Shown in pieces: positions 25,138 to 34,105 of a stretch of DNA of 64,000 nt; the stretch's first letter is position 1, and every line of letters starts with the position of its first letter. The notes under the pieces are model-generated. The model had not been told where the DNA came from. It made no database searches and saw only the letters and a program-made list of their open reading frames with translations. A program made the position numbers and the translations under genes. The stretch spans positions 58,772 through 122,771 of the forward strand of contig NZ_JAFKCS010000001.1 of assembly GCF_017255015.1 (NCBI RefSeq), given 5' to 3'. This DNA comes from Bowmanella yangjiangensis (GTDB lineage Bacteria; Pseudomonadota; Gammaproteobacteria; Enterobacterales; Alteromonadaceae).

Positions 25138-26973
25138 ATGCAACAAAAAACGGCCAATATCTTACCAACCAAGGGTAAGCGCCTGTCTGCCCATCTAAGT
25201 CTTATGACGGTGTTATGGGGTTTCATGGCATTAGTTGTTGGCGTTTTGGCTTATTATCAGGGGGAAACCCGTATTGAAGAACAAGCCTGGCAACGGCTCA
25301 TTGAGCTCAGTTCCAAGTTGGAAATTGAGTTGGATAAGTACCGAACCCTGCCTAAAGTGCTTACCCTCCACCCAGATGTTGAACAAGTGCTTACTGTTAC
25401 AGATGCTCAGACCCTGCACGCTGCTAACAGCCTGTTAGCACGTTACAACGAATCCCTGTCCAGTGATGTGGTGTACCTGTTGAATATACAGGGCATTACG
25501 CTGGCTTCCAGTAATTGGCAGTCAGAAGATAGTTTTGTCGGCAGTGATTACCGTTTTAGGCCTTATTTTCAGCAAGCCGCTGAAGGACAGGCCGGGAGCT
25601 ACTTTGCTCTCGGTACAGTGTCGGGGCGACGGGGATATTATTTTTCCTATCCAGTGCATAAAGAAGGCAAAGTGATCGGTGTGTTGGTGATAAAAGTTGC
25701 ATTGGCGGTACTAGAGGAAAATTGGCCGGAAGAGGCCTTTGATTTTTTGCTGACGGATGTGCATGGCGTTGTGTTCTACAGCTCCTATCCACAATGGAAT
25801 TATCAAACCCTTGCGATGCTTGCACCTGAAGTGGAGCATCAGTTGTTAGCCCAGAAACAATATGGTAACGGGCCTATAGCGGCACTAACAAGAGCCAATG
25901 GCATGCCCGAGGTTCTGTTGCAGCCCCGGCTCAATCTGAACAAAGATGGACGCAACGAAACCTTCTTGCAAGTGCATAAAGACATGAGTACCGCAGGCTG
26001 GCGGCTGTTTGCATTAGCCCCCATGTCTTTAATTTATCAATATGTGATTTGGAGCTTATTGCTCTATTCCGTACTCTTCTTGTTAGTTTATCTGATCAGT
26101 TTCTCCTGGCGTCGTACGGTCGAAGCGAGGAAGCAACTGGCCGCGATTAATGAGCAATTGGAACATAGGGTTGATGAGCGAACCGCCGAACTCAGCCAAT
26201 CCAACGAACAGCTAAAAGCCATTATTGAGAAATATAAACAGACTGAACTGACGCTTAAACGAACTCAGAATGAGCTTATTCAAGCTGGCAAGTTGGCTAT
26301 GCTGGGAGAGATGGCAGCCAGCATTAATCATGAATTGAATCAACCTTTGGCGGCAATGCGCATCTACACAGAAACACTACAGTTGTTGGCTGGACGAGGA
26401 GACATTCAGGCAATTAAGGAAAATGCGAATGAAATCCTCAAGCTGAACAAAATGATGGCTAAGATAATCGGCCAATACAAATTGTTTGCACGCAAATCGG
26501 CAGGAAAAACCGGACCTGTGTCGGTCACTGAAACGCTGACAGCTTCTTTAGCTATTCTGGACAACAAAATGCAGAAAATGGGAATCCGCATCGACCCCGA
26601 AGGGCTTTCAGATACATTACAGGTCATGGCGGACGCTATCCCATTGGAACAGGTCATTATTAATTTGCTTAATAATGCCTTACAGGCAGTTGGAGAACAG
26701 GCTTCCCCACATATTGTACTGCGGGTTGAGCAGCACCAAGAGGCACTGCATCTGGTGGTTGAGGATAACGGCCCTGGCTTCGCCGATGATGAATTAGAGC
26801 GAGTTTTTGAACCCTTTTATACCACCAAGGGACAGGGGTTAGGGTTAGGGCTGACTATTTCTAAACGTATTGTTGAGTCATTTGATGGCCATATTCTGGC
26901 CGAAAATGGTGCAGGGGGCGGGGCTCGCTTTGTGGTTGTACTGAATCGTTACATTGCTGAGGATATCCTATGA
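25138..26973 (+). CDS. dctB: DctB-like sensor histidine kinase
   Basis: A 611-residue membrane sensor. A first membrane helix (LMTVLWGFMALVVGVLAYYQ) and a second (YVIWSLLLYSVLFLLVYLISF) bracket a 270-residue periplasmic domain of the double-Cache/PAS type that in DctB binds C4-dicarboxylates. A coiled coil leads to the kinase: H-box EMAASINHELNQPLAAMRIY, N-box NLLNNALQAVG, and G boxes EDNGPGF and GQGLGLGLTIS. The HELNQPLAAMR string is the mark of the DctB family. The ATG at 25138 is chosen; a GTG at 25084 would add 18 residues; neither has a strong ribosome site. Its stop overlaps dctD in ATGA. Confidence 0.9.
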   Translation: MQQKTANILPTKGKRLSAHLSLMTVLWGFMALVVGVLAYYQGETRIEEQAWQRLIELSSKLEIELDKYRTLPKVLTLHPDVEQVLTVTDAQTLHAANSLLARYNESLSSDVVYLLNIQGITLASSNWQSEDSFVGSDYRFRPYFQQAAEGQAGSYFALGTVSGRRGYYFSYPVHKEGKVIGVLVIKVALAVLEENWPEEAFDFLLTDVHGVVFYSSYPQWNYQTLAMLAPEVEHQLLAQKQYGNGPIAALTRANGMPEVLLQPRLNLNKDGRNETFLQVHKDMSTAGWRLFALAPMSLIYQYVIWSLLLYSVLFLLVYLISFSWRRTVEARKQLAAINEQLEHRVDERTAELSQSNEQLKAIIEKYKQTELTLKRTQNELIQAGKLAMLGEMAASINHELNQPLAAMRIYTETLQLLAGRGDIQAIKENANEILKLNKMMAKIIGQYKLFARKSAGKTGPVSVTETLTASLAILDNKMQKMGIRIDPEGLSDTLQVMADAIPLEQVIINLLNNALQAVGEQASPHIVLRVEQHQEALHLVVEDNGPGFADDELERVFEPFYTTKGQGLGLGLTISKRIVESFDGHILAENGAGGGARFVVVLNRYIAEDIL

Positions 26974-28313
26974 CAACACAGGTCATTCTGATTGATGATG
27001 AGCCCGCTATACTTAATGCGCTAAAACAACTATTGCATCTGGAAGGCTACCAGAGTCGCACCTTCAATCAGGCTAAGGACGCTTTGACGGCTATTGAGAC
27101 GAATTGGTCTGGTATCGTCATTACTGATATCAATATGCCGGGGATGGACGGTATAGCCTTTTTAAGGCAAGCCTTGAAACTTGACTCTGAGCTACCTGTC
27201 ATCATGCTCACTGGCCATGGCGATGTGTCTACTGCTGTCGAAGCCATGCGTATCGGCGCTTACGATTTCCTGGAGAAACCTTTTTCGAATGAGCATCTGC
27301 TTGAGGTTCTTAGACGGGCGTCAGACAAACGCAAATTGGTGCTTGAAAACCGCGAGTTAAAAGATGAGCTGTCCGCTCAGGGGGCTGCCGGCCCACGAAT
27401 TTTGGGAAACCATCCTCAAATCAAAGAACTCAGACGTGTTTTGGCGCGCATTAAAGATATTCCGGCCGATGTGCTGATTAAAGGGGAGACGGGCTCAGGC
27501 AAAGATCTGGTTGCGCGTTATCTGCATTACAACAGCAAACGAGCTGCGGAAAACTTTGTTGCTATTAACTGTGGTGCTATTCCCGAAACCATGATTGAGA
27601 GTGAACTGTTCGGGTTTGAAGCCGGAGCTTTTACCAGTGCACAAAAACGTCGGGTAGGCAAAATTGAGCATGCAAACGGCGGTACTTTTTTTCTTGATGA
27701 AATCGAAAGCATGCCCATGCCACTGCAGATTAAATTGTTGCGGGTGCTTGAAGAACGCAAGATCGAACCCTTAGGCAGTAATAAAATCGTAGATCTGGAC
27801 ATCCGCTTTGTTGCCGCAGCCAAAGTCGATTTGAGGCAATTAGTTGAGCGAGGGGAGTTTCGCGAAGATCTTTATTACAGGTTGAATGTATTGAATGTGC
27901 AGATCCCTCCTCTGCGTGAACGCAAAGAAGATATCTCGTTGCTGTTTCAGCACTTCACCGCGATAGCCAGTAGCCGCTTTGACACTGATGCACCCAGATT
28001 GGATTCAGAGCAGCTTTATAGACTTCAATCTCATGCCTGGCCGGGCAATATTCGTGAGCTGCGCAATACTGCTGAACGCTTTGTTTTGATGGGAGGTGAG
28101 TCGGTATTGGAGCAATCGGATGACGGTAGCGCTCACGCAGGCATGACACTCGCCGAAAAAGTCGGCCATTTTGAACGCTCCCTGCTGCAGGAAGCGTTAC
28201 AAGCGAATGAAGGTAGACTGGTCGATGTCCAGCAACAACTCGGGCTGCCACGCAAAACACTGTACGACAAAATGCGTAAATACGGTCTGGATAAAGGCGA
28301 CTTCAAAGTCTGA
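26970..28313 (+). CDS. dctD: DctD-like sigma-54-dependent response regulator
   Basis: A 447-residue NtrC-family activator: receiver domain (acidic pocket IDDEP, phospho-acceptor Asp 53 in ITDINMPGMDG, Lys in FLEKPF), AAA+ domain with Walker A GETGSGKD, Walker B GGTFFLDEIES, and a C-terminal Fis-type helix-turn-helix (RLVDVQQQLGLPRKTLYDKM). The sigma-54 contact loop reads GAFTSA (residues 219-224) where almost all relatives have GAFTGA. ATGA overlap with dctB gives coupled translation. A -24/-12 promoter lies 170 bases after its stop, in front of the TonB receptor gene, which makes that operon its probable target. Confidence 0.92.
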   Translation: MTTQVILIDDEPAILNALKQLLHLEGYQSRTFNQAKDALTAIETNWSGIVITDINMPGMDGIAFLRQALKLDSELPVIMLTGHGDVSTAVEAMRIGAYDFLEKPFSNEHLLEVLRRASDKRKLVLENRELKDELSAQGAAGPRILGNHPQIKELRRVLARIKDIPADVLIKGETGSGKDLVARYLHYNSKRAAENFVAINCGAIPETMIESELFGFEAGAFTSAQKRRVGKIEHANGGTFFLDEIESMPMPLQIKLLRVLEERKIEPLGSNKIVDLDIRFVAAAKVDLRQLVERGEFREDLYYRLNVLNVQIPPLRERKEDISLLFQHFTAIASSRFDTDAPRLDSEQLYRLQSHAWPGNIRELRNTAERFVLMGGESVLEQSDDGSAHAGMTLAEKVGHFERSLLQEALQANEGRLVDVQQQLGLPRKTLYDKMRKYGLDKGDFKV

Positions 28314-28390
28314 ACCAGGCTTCCATGGGACAGGTATTTTCTGCATCTGCATATTGTCTGGGGGGATTATCACCCGCCCATTTTGGCTAA

Positions 28391-28418
28391 ACGGGTGGCT
28401 TCTCACCCGTTTTTTCTT
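28391..28418 (+). terminator. Intrinsic terminator after dctD
   Basis: ACGGGTG and CACCCGT form a 7-bp stem with a 6-base loop, followed by TTTTTCTT. It separates the regulator genes from the transport operon. Confidence 0.88.
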
Positions 28419-28481
28419 GTTTGTATACTACGTACATATTTAACGTTTTGTTTTCAAATGTTTTTTCTTTTATTTTTAATG

Positions 28482-28498
28482 TTGGCAGGCATGTTGCA
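28482..28498 (+). promoter_or_regulatory. Sigma-54 (-24/-12) promoter of the TonB receptor operon
   Basis: TTGGCAGGCATGTTGCA matches the consensus TGGCAC-N5-TTGCA in all but one base, with the invariant GG (28484-28485) and GC (28496-28497) exactly ten bases apart. It lies about 110 bases before the receptor ATG and just after the gene for a sigma-54 activator. Upstream activator sites would fall in the AT-rich bases 28419-28480; TACGTA at 28430 is the only small palindrome there. Confidence 0.85.
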
Positions 28499-28607
28499 AA
28501 TTGGTTAACGCTGTAATTTTTTGTGGGTAATTCTTCCCTTTCTAACAAGATTGGATGGCTCGCTAAAACATTACGTTAACAAAACCACGCACGTATCAGG
28601 TACAACA

Positions 28608-31600
28608 ATGATAAATCCAATAACACGAATCATCAGACACAGATACCTAAGCAACAAGCCGTTATCCTGGGTGGCCATGGTAACTGTCCTGAGCACGCCA
28701 GTTATGGCGCAGGAGACTTCTGCAGATACAGCGGTTGAAAAAATTTCCGTTGTGGGTTCCCAAATCAAAGGCGCGCAGATCAGTGAAGCGCTGGCCATGT
28801 CACAGTTAGATGGTGACGATATTGAACAGATGGGTATCGACTCGGGTGATGAATTGCTGCAGCTAATTCCCGAAAATGGACAGAATTTTTTTAATGAAGC
28901 GGGCAACATCAGTGGCGGCGTCAATGCAGCACGCGGCGACATCGGCGCCTTCAACCTGAGGAATATGGGCACCGGCAACACCCTGGTGTTACTTAACGGT
29001 CGACGCATGGTTAATGCCGCTTCCTACCAGACCGAGGAAGTCGGCGGCAGCTTTGTCCCGGTGAACACTGTGAACTCGCAAACGATTCCGGTGTACGGCA
29101 TCAAACGGGTTGAAGTACTGCGCGACGGTGCGTCGGCCATTTACGGCGCCGATGCGGTCGCCGGCGTCGTTAATACGGTGACACCGGATGACTTTGAAGG
29201 TTTTAATGTCCATCTGAAGTGGACGGAATTTGAACATTTGCCTCGTGACGACCAAACCCTGTCTATGCAATGGGGTCAGTTCTTTAATGAAGGTCGCACC
29301 AATGTGGGGGTGACCTTTAATTACTATCAACGTGACAGGGTGAATTCTCAGGATGACCCCCGGTGGTCCAATGCCGATCTGACCGAGCGCCTTTCACCTG
29401 ACTCGCCCTGGTACGGAAACTCTGAGTTCGTCGGTGACAGCGCTAATTCTATCTATGCTCAGTACGATATTCTTGACCGGATCGCGGCCGGTCATAGTCT
29501 GCGCCAGAATGGTTTGGTGGATGCCAGTGGTGAATTTGAAACTTACCCTGTTGGTGATCCTCGTTGTATGTACGAGATGGGTAATGGCTTGTGTGGGGCG
29601 GCAGATGGGCAGGGCACTTATCGCTATAACATGAACGAGAACCGCGACCTGACGTCAGCGTTGGAGCGCCTCAATCTGTTTATGAATATCAACCACAGTT
29701 TTGACAACGGTTGGGAGGCGTTTACTGAAATCTTGGCATACCAGTCAAGCACCAACCTGATCCGTCATCCCACTTCTCCTGTGTCTACCTCTAAGTTTAT
29801 AGTGGCGGCGGATAATTACTATAACCCGCTGGGGCCCTGTGGCTCTGCCAATCGTTTACCTGACAGCCTGATTGGGGCAGATGTACCCTGCGAAGGATTG
29901 GCGCTGGAGATTGATAACTACCGCTTCTCGGAATTACCACGCAGCGTCGACAATGACGGTAAAACCTTCCGTTTCCTGCAGGGACTGCGTGGCAGCTTAG
30001 GAGATTGGGACTGGGAAACAGCCGTATCCTGGTCAAAGGACCGTAAAGAGGATGTCACCCATAACCGGGTGTCGAATATCCTGATGCAGGAGGCCCTGAA
30101 TGACACCAGCGCGGCCGCCTACAATCCGTTCAGCGGCGGGGTAAACAGCAATGTCGAGCGGGCGCTGATCGATGTCAGTCGGGTCAGCGAGTCGGAACTT
30201 AAAACCTTTGATGTGAAATTCTCCACCCCTTACCTGTATGAGCTGCCAGCGGGATGGATCGGTTTTGTGACAGGCGTTGAATATCGTGAGGAGTCCTTTT
30301 TTGACGATCGGGACGAGCGTTTGGATGGCACTATCCAGTTTGTTGATCAGGATGGCGACACTTATCCCTATGTTTCCGATGTGGTGAATTCCAGCCCTAC
30401 CCCCGACAGCAGTGGTGAGCGTGAGGTTTCTTCGTTATTTGCTGAATTGCAAATCCCGGTGCTGGAGAATCTTGATGTGCAACTGGCCCTGCGCTATGAA
30501 GATTTCTCGGATGTGGGTGATACCACGGTTGGCAAAGTGGCATTTGGCTGGCGGCCGTTTGAACCGCTGCTGGTCAGAGGTTCATGGTCAGAAGCGTTCC
30601 GGGCGCCGAATCTGGTTACCATTAATGAGGAAATTGTGGCCAGAAACCAGACCCGCACAGATTACGTCTGTCTGTATGCAGCTGAGAATGGAGGAGATCC
30701 TGAGCAAACTGCGCTGGAATGCACTACCTCATTGCAACGGGTAGCACAAGGGAGCGATGAACTCGAACCTGAAAGATCCGACAATACGTCCTTGGGTATT
30801 GTCATAGAGCCTCTCGAAGGATTGGCATTAACCCTCGACTTCTGGTCGATTAAAAAGAAAAACACCATTGGTCTGTTTGGCGAAGAAAACCATACGTTGC
30901 TTGACTTGGTATACCGGCTGGAGCAGGGCCTGGGCAATTGTGCAGATAACGCTTTCAATCAAGCCGTAAATCGCGATGCGGTTGCTGCCGATGATGCAGT
31001 GTTTTTTGAAAATGCCGGTATTTGTGCGGCGGGCAATATTCGTTTTATCGATGACCGCTATGCAAATTTAGATACCCGCACCGTCAGGGGGTATGACCTG
31101 GGTATTTACTACAATGTGGATACCGAATTCGGCAAGTTCAAACTGGATTACAACGGTTCGTTCCTGGATAAATTTGAACAACAGGCGGGGGGCGATGCAG
31201 CCATGCTGGTCGCCGCACAGCAAAATGGACTGTTGCCGGAGAGTTACCCTGTTGCTGGCTTTGCGGATTTGGTTGGTCGCGACGGCAACCAGGATGAAAA
31301 ACATAGTCTGCGACTCAGTTGGCGCAATGGCAAATTCGGCGCATCGCTGGCCGGTTACCGTATCGGGGATTTTTATCAAAGTGCCCTGACTTTGGAGGAT
31401 GGAACACGTTATGTGATCCCGGCGATGACAACGGTGGATGCGACGTTCGATTATCACACCACTATCTATCAGGCCAAAACCCGGTTCCGTTTAGGAGTAA
31501 AGAATCTTACCGACGAACGAGCCCCTCTGGCAGCGTCTTCTTTCGGCTTCTTTGAAGACGCCCATCAGGACTATGGCCGGTATTTCTATCTGGATGTAAA

Positions 31601-31613
31601 AGCCAGTTTCTAA
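28608..31613 (+). CDS. TonB-dependent outer-membrane receptor
   Basis: A 1001-residue receptor with a long signal peptide ending VLSTPVMA, a plug domain (IEQMGIDSGDELLQLIP, NTLVLLNGRRMV, VEVLRDGASAIYGADAVAGVVN) and a beta-barrel of about 800 residues ending YFYLDVKASF with a terminal Phe, as in other barrels inserted by BAM. The plug strings are those of the large carbohydrate/organic-solute receptor subfamily in Alteromonadales and Xanthomonadales, rather than of classical siderophore receptors. ATG 28608 has AGGT 9 bases upstream. It is followed by a hairpin with T run, then a hydrolase and a carboxylate symporter in the same direction. It is probably the entry gate of that system. Confidence 0.93.
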   Translation: MINPITRIIRHRYLSNKPLSWVAMVTVLSTPVMAQETSADTAVEKISVVGSQIKGAQISEALAMSQLDGDDIEQMGIDSGDELLQLIPENGQNFFNEAGNISGGVNAARGDIGAFNLRNMGTGNTLVLLNGRRMVNAASYQTEEVGGSFVPVNTVNSQTIPVYGIKRVEVLRDGASAIYGADAVAGVVNTVTPDDFEGFNVHLKWTEFEHLPRDDQTLSMQWGQFFNEGRTNVGVTFNYYQRDRVNSQDDPRWSNADLTERLSPDSPWYGNSEFVGDSANSIYAQYDILDRIAAGHSLRQNGLVDASGEFETYPVGDPRCMYEMGNGLCGAADGQGTYRYNMNENRDLTSALERLNLFMNINHSFDNGWEAFTEILAYQSSTNLIRHPTSPVSTSKFIVAADNYYNPLGPCGSANRLPDSLIGADVPCEGLALEIDNYRFSELPRSVDNDGKTFRFLQGLRGSLGDWDWETAVSWSKDRKEDVTHNRVSNILMQEALNDTSAAAYNPFSGGVNSNVERALIDVSRVSESELKTFDVKFSTPYLYELPAGWIGFVTGVEYREESFFDDRDERLDGTIQFVDQDGDTYPYVSDVVNSSPTPDSSGEREVSSLFAELQIPVLENLDVQLALRYEDFSDVGDTTVGKVAFGWRPFEPLLVRGSWSEAFRAPNLVTINEEIVARNQTRTDYVCLYAAENGGDPEQTALECTTSLQRVAQGSDELEPERSDNTSLGIVIEPLEGLALTLDFWSIKKKNTIGLFGEENHTLLDLVYRLEQGLGNCADNAFNQAVNRDAVAADDAVFFENAGICAAGNIRFIDDRYANLDTRTVRGYDLGIYYNVDTEFGKFKLDYNGSFLDKFEQQAGGDAAMLVAAQQNGLLPESYPVAGFADLVGRDGNQDEKHSLRLSWRNGKFGASLAGYRIGDFYQSALTLEDGTRYVIPAMTTVDATFDYHTTIYQAKTRFRLGVKNLTDERAPLAASSFGFFEDAHQDYGRYFYLDVKASF

Positions 31614-31629
31614 TCGACCTTCTTGCCGC

Positions 31630-31651
31630 GGCGGGACTTCCCGCCTTTTTC
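31630..31651 (+). terminator. Hairpin with T run after the receptor gene (partial terminator)
   Basis: GGCGGG and CCCGCC form a 6-bp stem with a 4-base loop and five T residues follow. As the hydrolase gene starts 18 bases later, it probably lets only part of the transcripts through, giving more receptor than transporter. Confidence 0.75.
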
Positions 31652-31668
31652 CAGACAGGAACATTATT

Positions 31669-32571
31669 ATGTTGCACCACTTCCCAAAGTTTTTGTTATT
31701 GATGAGCTTGACGTTTTTTATGACCAGCGTCTCTGCGTCTGCTGTTGGTGAGCTTCCTTGGCAGAATACCGAGAAAGGACACTATTATTTCTCAGGTTGG
31801 GCTGGAGGAAGACTGGATATTCAGTTTAGTGTGCCCAAAGACAGTCATGCCGATACACCGGTATTACTCATCATCCCGGGTGCACGACGTAATGCCGGAC
31901 AATATCGCGACCATTGGCATGCCTTGGCGTTAAAATATGGGTTCATTGTATTAGCTATAGGCTGCAATAATCACACTTGCCCGACTGAATACGACTATAA
32001 CCTTGGAGGTTTGCAGAATGAGCAGGGGCAGGAACAAGCCTTAGCGAATCAGTTCTTTTCTGCACCTGAATTAGTCTTCCACGATTTTGTCGACAAGTTT
32101 GCCTCACGACAACGGCAGTTTGCCCTATATGGGCATTCCGCTGGTGGAGGATTTGTTCATCTGTATATGTTGGCCCGCTCTAATGCGCCTGTAAGTCAGG
32201 CCGTGTCGGCCAATGCAGCGTTTTTCACTATGCCAGAACTGCAGATGCCGTTTCCGTTTGGACTACATAACACGGCATTTGACGCACAGGACGTCAATGC
32301 ATGGTTGCGCAAACCACTGACCTTTATGCTGGCAGACAATGATCTTGGGCCAAGAACAAAACCACTTAGTAATAGCGAGCAGGCGAACCTGCAGGGGCGC
32401 AATGTGTTTGCCCGTGGTCTGGCTTTCTATGCTAAGGCCATAAATTGGGCAAGTGGGCAGAAGCTTCAGCCTACATGGGCCTTGGAAGTTGTACATGGAG
32501 TGGGACACGATAGTGCCAGAATCGCTCCTCATGCCGTAAAGTACCTGTTCCCTGAATTAGAGGGGAGATAG
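31669..32571 (+). CDS. Secreted alpha/beta hydrolase (esterase/depolymerase-like)
   Basis: A 300-residue alpha/beta hydrolase with a signal peptide ending near SVSASA. The nucleophile Ser is in LYGHSAGGGF, the acid in MLADNDLG and the His in VHGVGHDS. The strand LLIIPGARRNAGQYRDHWHALA gives the oxyanion loop. The layout resembles secreted polyhydroxyalkanoate depolymerase-like or carboxylesterase proteins. Between a receptor and a carboxylate symporter it probably frees the acid from an ester or oligomer in the periplasm; the substrate is unknown. AGGAA lies 8 bases before the ATG. Confidence 0.88.
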   Translation: MLHHFPKFLLLMSLTFFMTSVSASAVGELPWQNTEKGHYYFSGWAGGRLDIQFSVPKDSHADTPVLLIIPGARRNAGQYRDHWHALALKYGFIVLAIGCNNHTCPTEYDYNLGGLQNEQGQEQALANQFFSAPELVFHDFVDKFASRQRQFALYGHSAGGGFVHLYMLARSNAPVSQAVSANAAFFTMPELQMPFPFGLHNTAFDAQDVNAWLRKPLTFMLADNDLGPRTKPLSNSEQANLQGRNVFARGLAFYAKAINWASGQKLQPTWALEVVHGVGHDSARIAPHAVKYLFPELEGR

Positions 32572-32573
32572 GT

Positions 32574-34070
32574 ATGTGTGAAGTTAATCAGAGCATATCC
32601 GCAGACGGGCAAACTGAGCTCCCAGGGCGCGGTATATATCAAAACATCAGCCTTTGTTTGGGGCCTTTGCTGGCCGCAGTTATGTTGGCAATACCTGCGC
32701 CTGATTTACTCGGTCAGGCCGGTTGGGCTACTGCCGCTATTGGTGTGTGGATGGCAATCTGGTGGGCCACAGAAGCGGTGCCTGTTCCGGTAACCGCACT
32801 GATGCCTTTGGTTTGTTTTGCTCCACTTGGCATATTGGACATTAAAGCGGCCTCAGCACCCTACGCCAATCCAACCATTTTTCTGTTTCTGGGGGGCTTT
32901 ATTCTTGCTGCTGCCCTGCAGAAGTCGGGTTTACATCGGCGGATCGCCTATTTCATTCTTGGCTTTGTCAGTACGGGGGCACAAGCAATTATTCTGGGCT
33001 TTATGTTGGTCAGTGCTGTGTTGAGTATGTGGATGACCAATACCTCTACTACTATGATGTTGCTGCCTATTGCCCTATCCATTTTATCCAGCCTGGATCT
33101 CGACGAACAATCGGTATCAGAGCGTGCCCGTCGGAATTTTCATTTGTCTTTACTGCTTGGGATAGCGTACGCCGCGACCATAGGTGGGATGACGACACTG
33201 GTGGGTACGCCACCCAATGCGTTTCTGGCGGGGTTTATGAGCGAGACTTATGGTTTGGACATTGGTTTTGCACAATGGATGTTGGTTGGTGTGCCACTTG
33301 CTGCAGTGATGCTGCCATTGACTTGGTGGGGACTGACACGCTGGATATATCCTGTGGACTTTAAAACGCCTGAACAAGCCAGGCTAAAGCTGGTTCAGCA
33401 GCGAAAAGCGCTGGGAAAGATCCGAAAGGAAGAATGGCGGGTCGGCAGTATATTCGCATTAGTAGCTTTGGCCTGGATGACACGGCCACTGCTGCAGCAA
33501 TGGTTTCAACTGGACGGTTTATCGGATGCCGGGATTGCAATGCTGGCGGCGGTAAGCTTGTTTGTGGTGCCTAGTGGCGAGAAAGGACGTGGCGCCCTAA
33601 TGGATTGGCAGGACATGCATGATATTCCCTGGGGGATTCTGTTGCTATTTGGCGGTGGACTGAGTCTGGCGGCGGCGGTGTCGACATCCGGCTTGGCGGA
33701 ATGGTTAGGACAAAGTCTGATCAATCTTAATACCTTTGGCATGCTGATACTGGTATTAAGTGCAACGGCCATGGTGGTCTTTCTGACAGAAATGACCAGT
33801 AATCTGGCTACGGCCGCGACATTTTTGCCGGTAGTGGCCGCTATTGCGCTGGAGATTGGTGGCGTACCTATTACTCTCACTGCACCTGTTGCATTAGCGG
33901 CAAGCTGTGCCTTTATGTTACCGGTTGCCACACCTCCCAATGCCATTGTTTTTTCATCCGGTTACATTAGCATTCCGCAAATGGCTAAAGCAGGATTTAT
34001 GCTCAATCTGCTGTGTATTGTGCTGGTGACTTGGGTATCACTATGGTTGGTTCCCCTAGTCTTTGCTTAA
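32574..34070 (+). CDS. DASS-family (SLC13) sodium:carboxylate symporter
   Basis: A 498-residue inner-membrane protein with about eleven to twelve hydrophobic segments. Both inverted-repeat signatures of the divalent anion:sodium symporter family are seen: MTNTSTTMMLLP with TLVGTPPNAF in the first half, and LTEMTSNLATAATFLPV with LPVATPPNAIVFSSG in the second. These form the carboxylate and Na+ sites. Members take up succinate, fumarate, malate, citrate or sulfate. The ATG is 2 bases after the hydrolase stop with AGGGGAGA inside the end of that gene. It completes the receptor-hydrolase-symporter operon. Confidence 0.93.
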   Translation: MCEVNQSISADGQTELPGRGIYQNISLCLGPLLAAVMLAIPAPDLLGQAGWATAAIGVWMAIWWATEAVPVPVTALMPLVCFAPLGILDIKAASAPYANPTIFLFLGGFILAAALQKSGLHRRIAYFILGFVSTGAQAIILGFMLVSAVLSMWMTNTSTTMMLLPIALSILSSLDLDEQSVSERARRNFHLSLLLGIAYAATIGGMTTLVGTPPNAFLAGFMSETYGLDIGFAQWMLVGVPLAAVMLPLTWWGLTRWIYPVDFKTPEQARLKLVQQRKALGKIRKEEWRVGSIFALVALAWMTRPLLQQWFQLDGLSDAGIAMLAAVSLFVVPSGEKGRGALMDWQDMHDIPWGILLLFGGGLSLAAAVSTSGLAEWLGQSLINLNTFGMLILVLSATAMVVFLTEMTSNLATAATFLPVVAAIALEIGGVPITLTAPVALAASCAFMLPVATPPNAIVFSSGYISIPQMAKAGFMLNLLCIVLVTWVSLWLVPLVFA

Positions 34071-34072
34071 TA

Positions 34073-34098
34073 AAAAAAGGGGCTGGAATCAGCCCCTT
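34073..34098 (-). terminator. Intrinsic terminator of the minus-strand gene, shared with the symporter gene
   Basis: GGGGCTG and CAGCCCC form a 7-bp stem with loop GAAT. Read on the minus strand it is followed by seven T, so it ends the 34106-34894 transcript; on the plus strand the T run is short. Confidence 0.88.
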
Positions 34099-34105
34099 GA
34101 AATGT

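Noticed and set aside
28425-28440. DctD activator binding site upstream of the sigma-54 promoter
   Set aside because: Only TACGTA is palindromic here and the flanks do not match; too short to call an upstream activating sequence.
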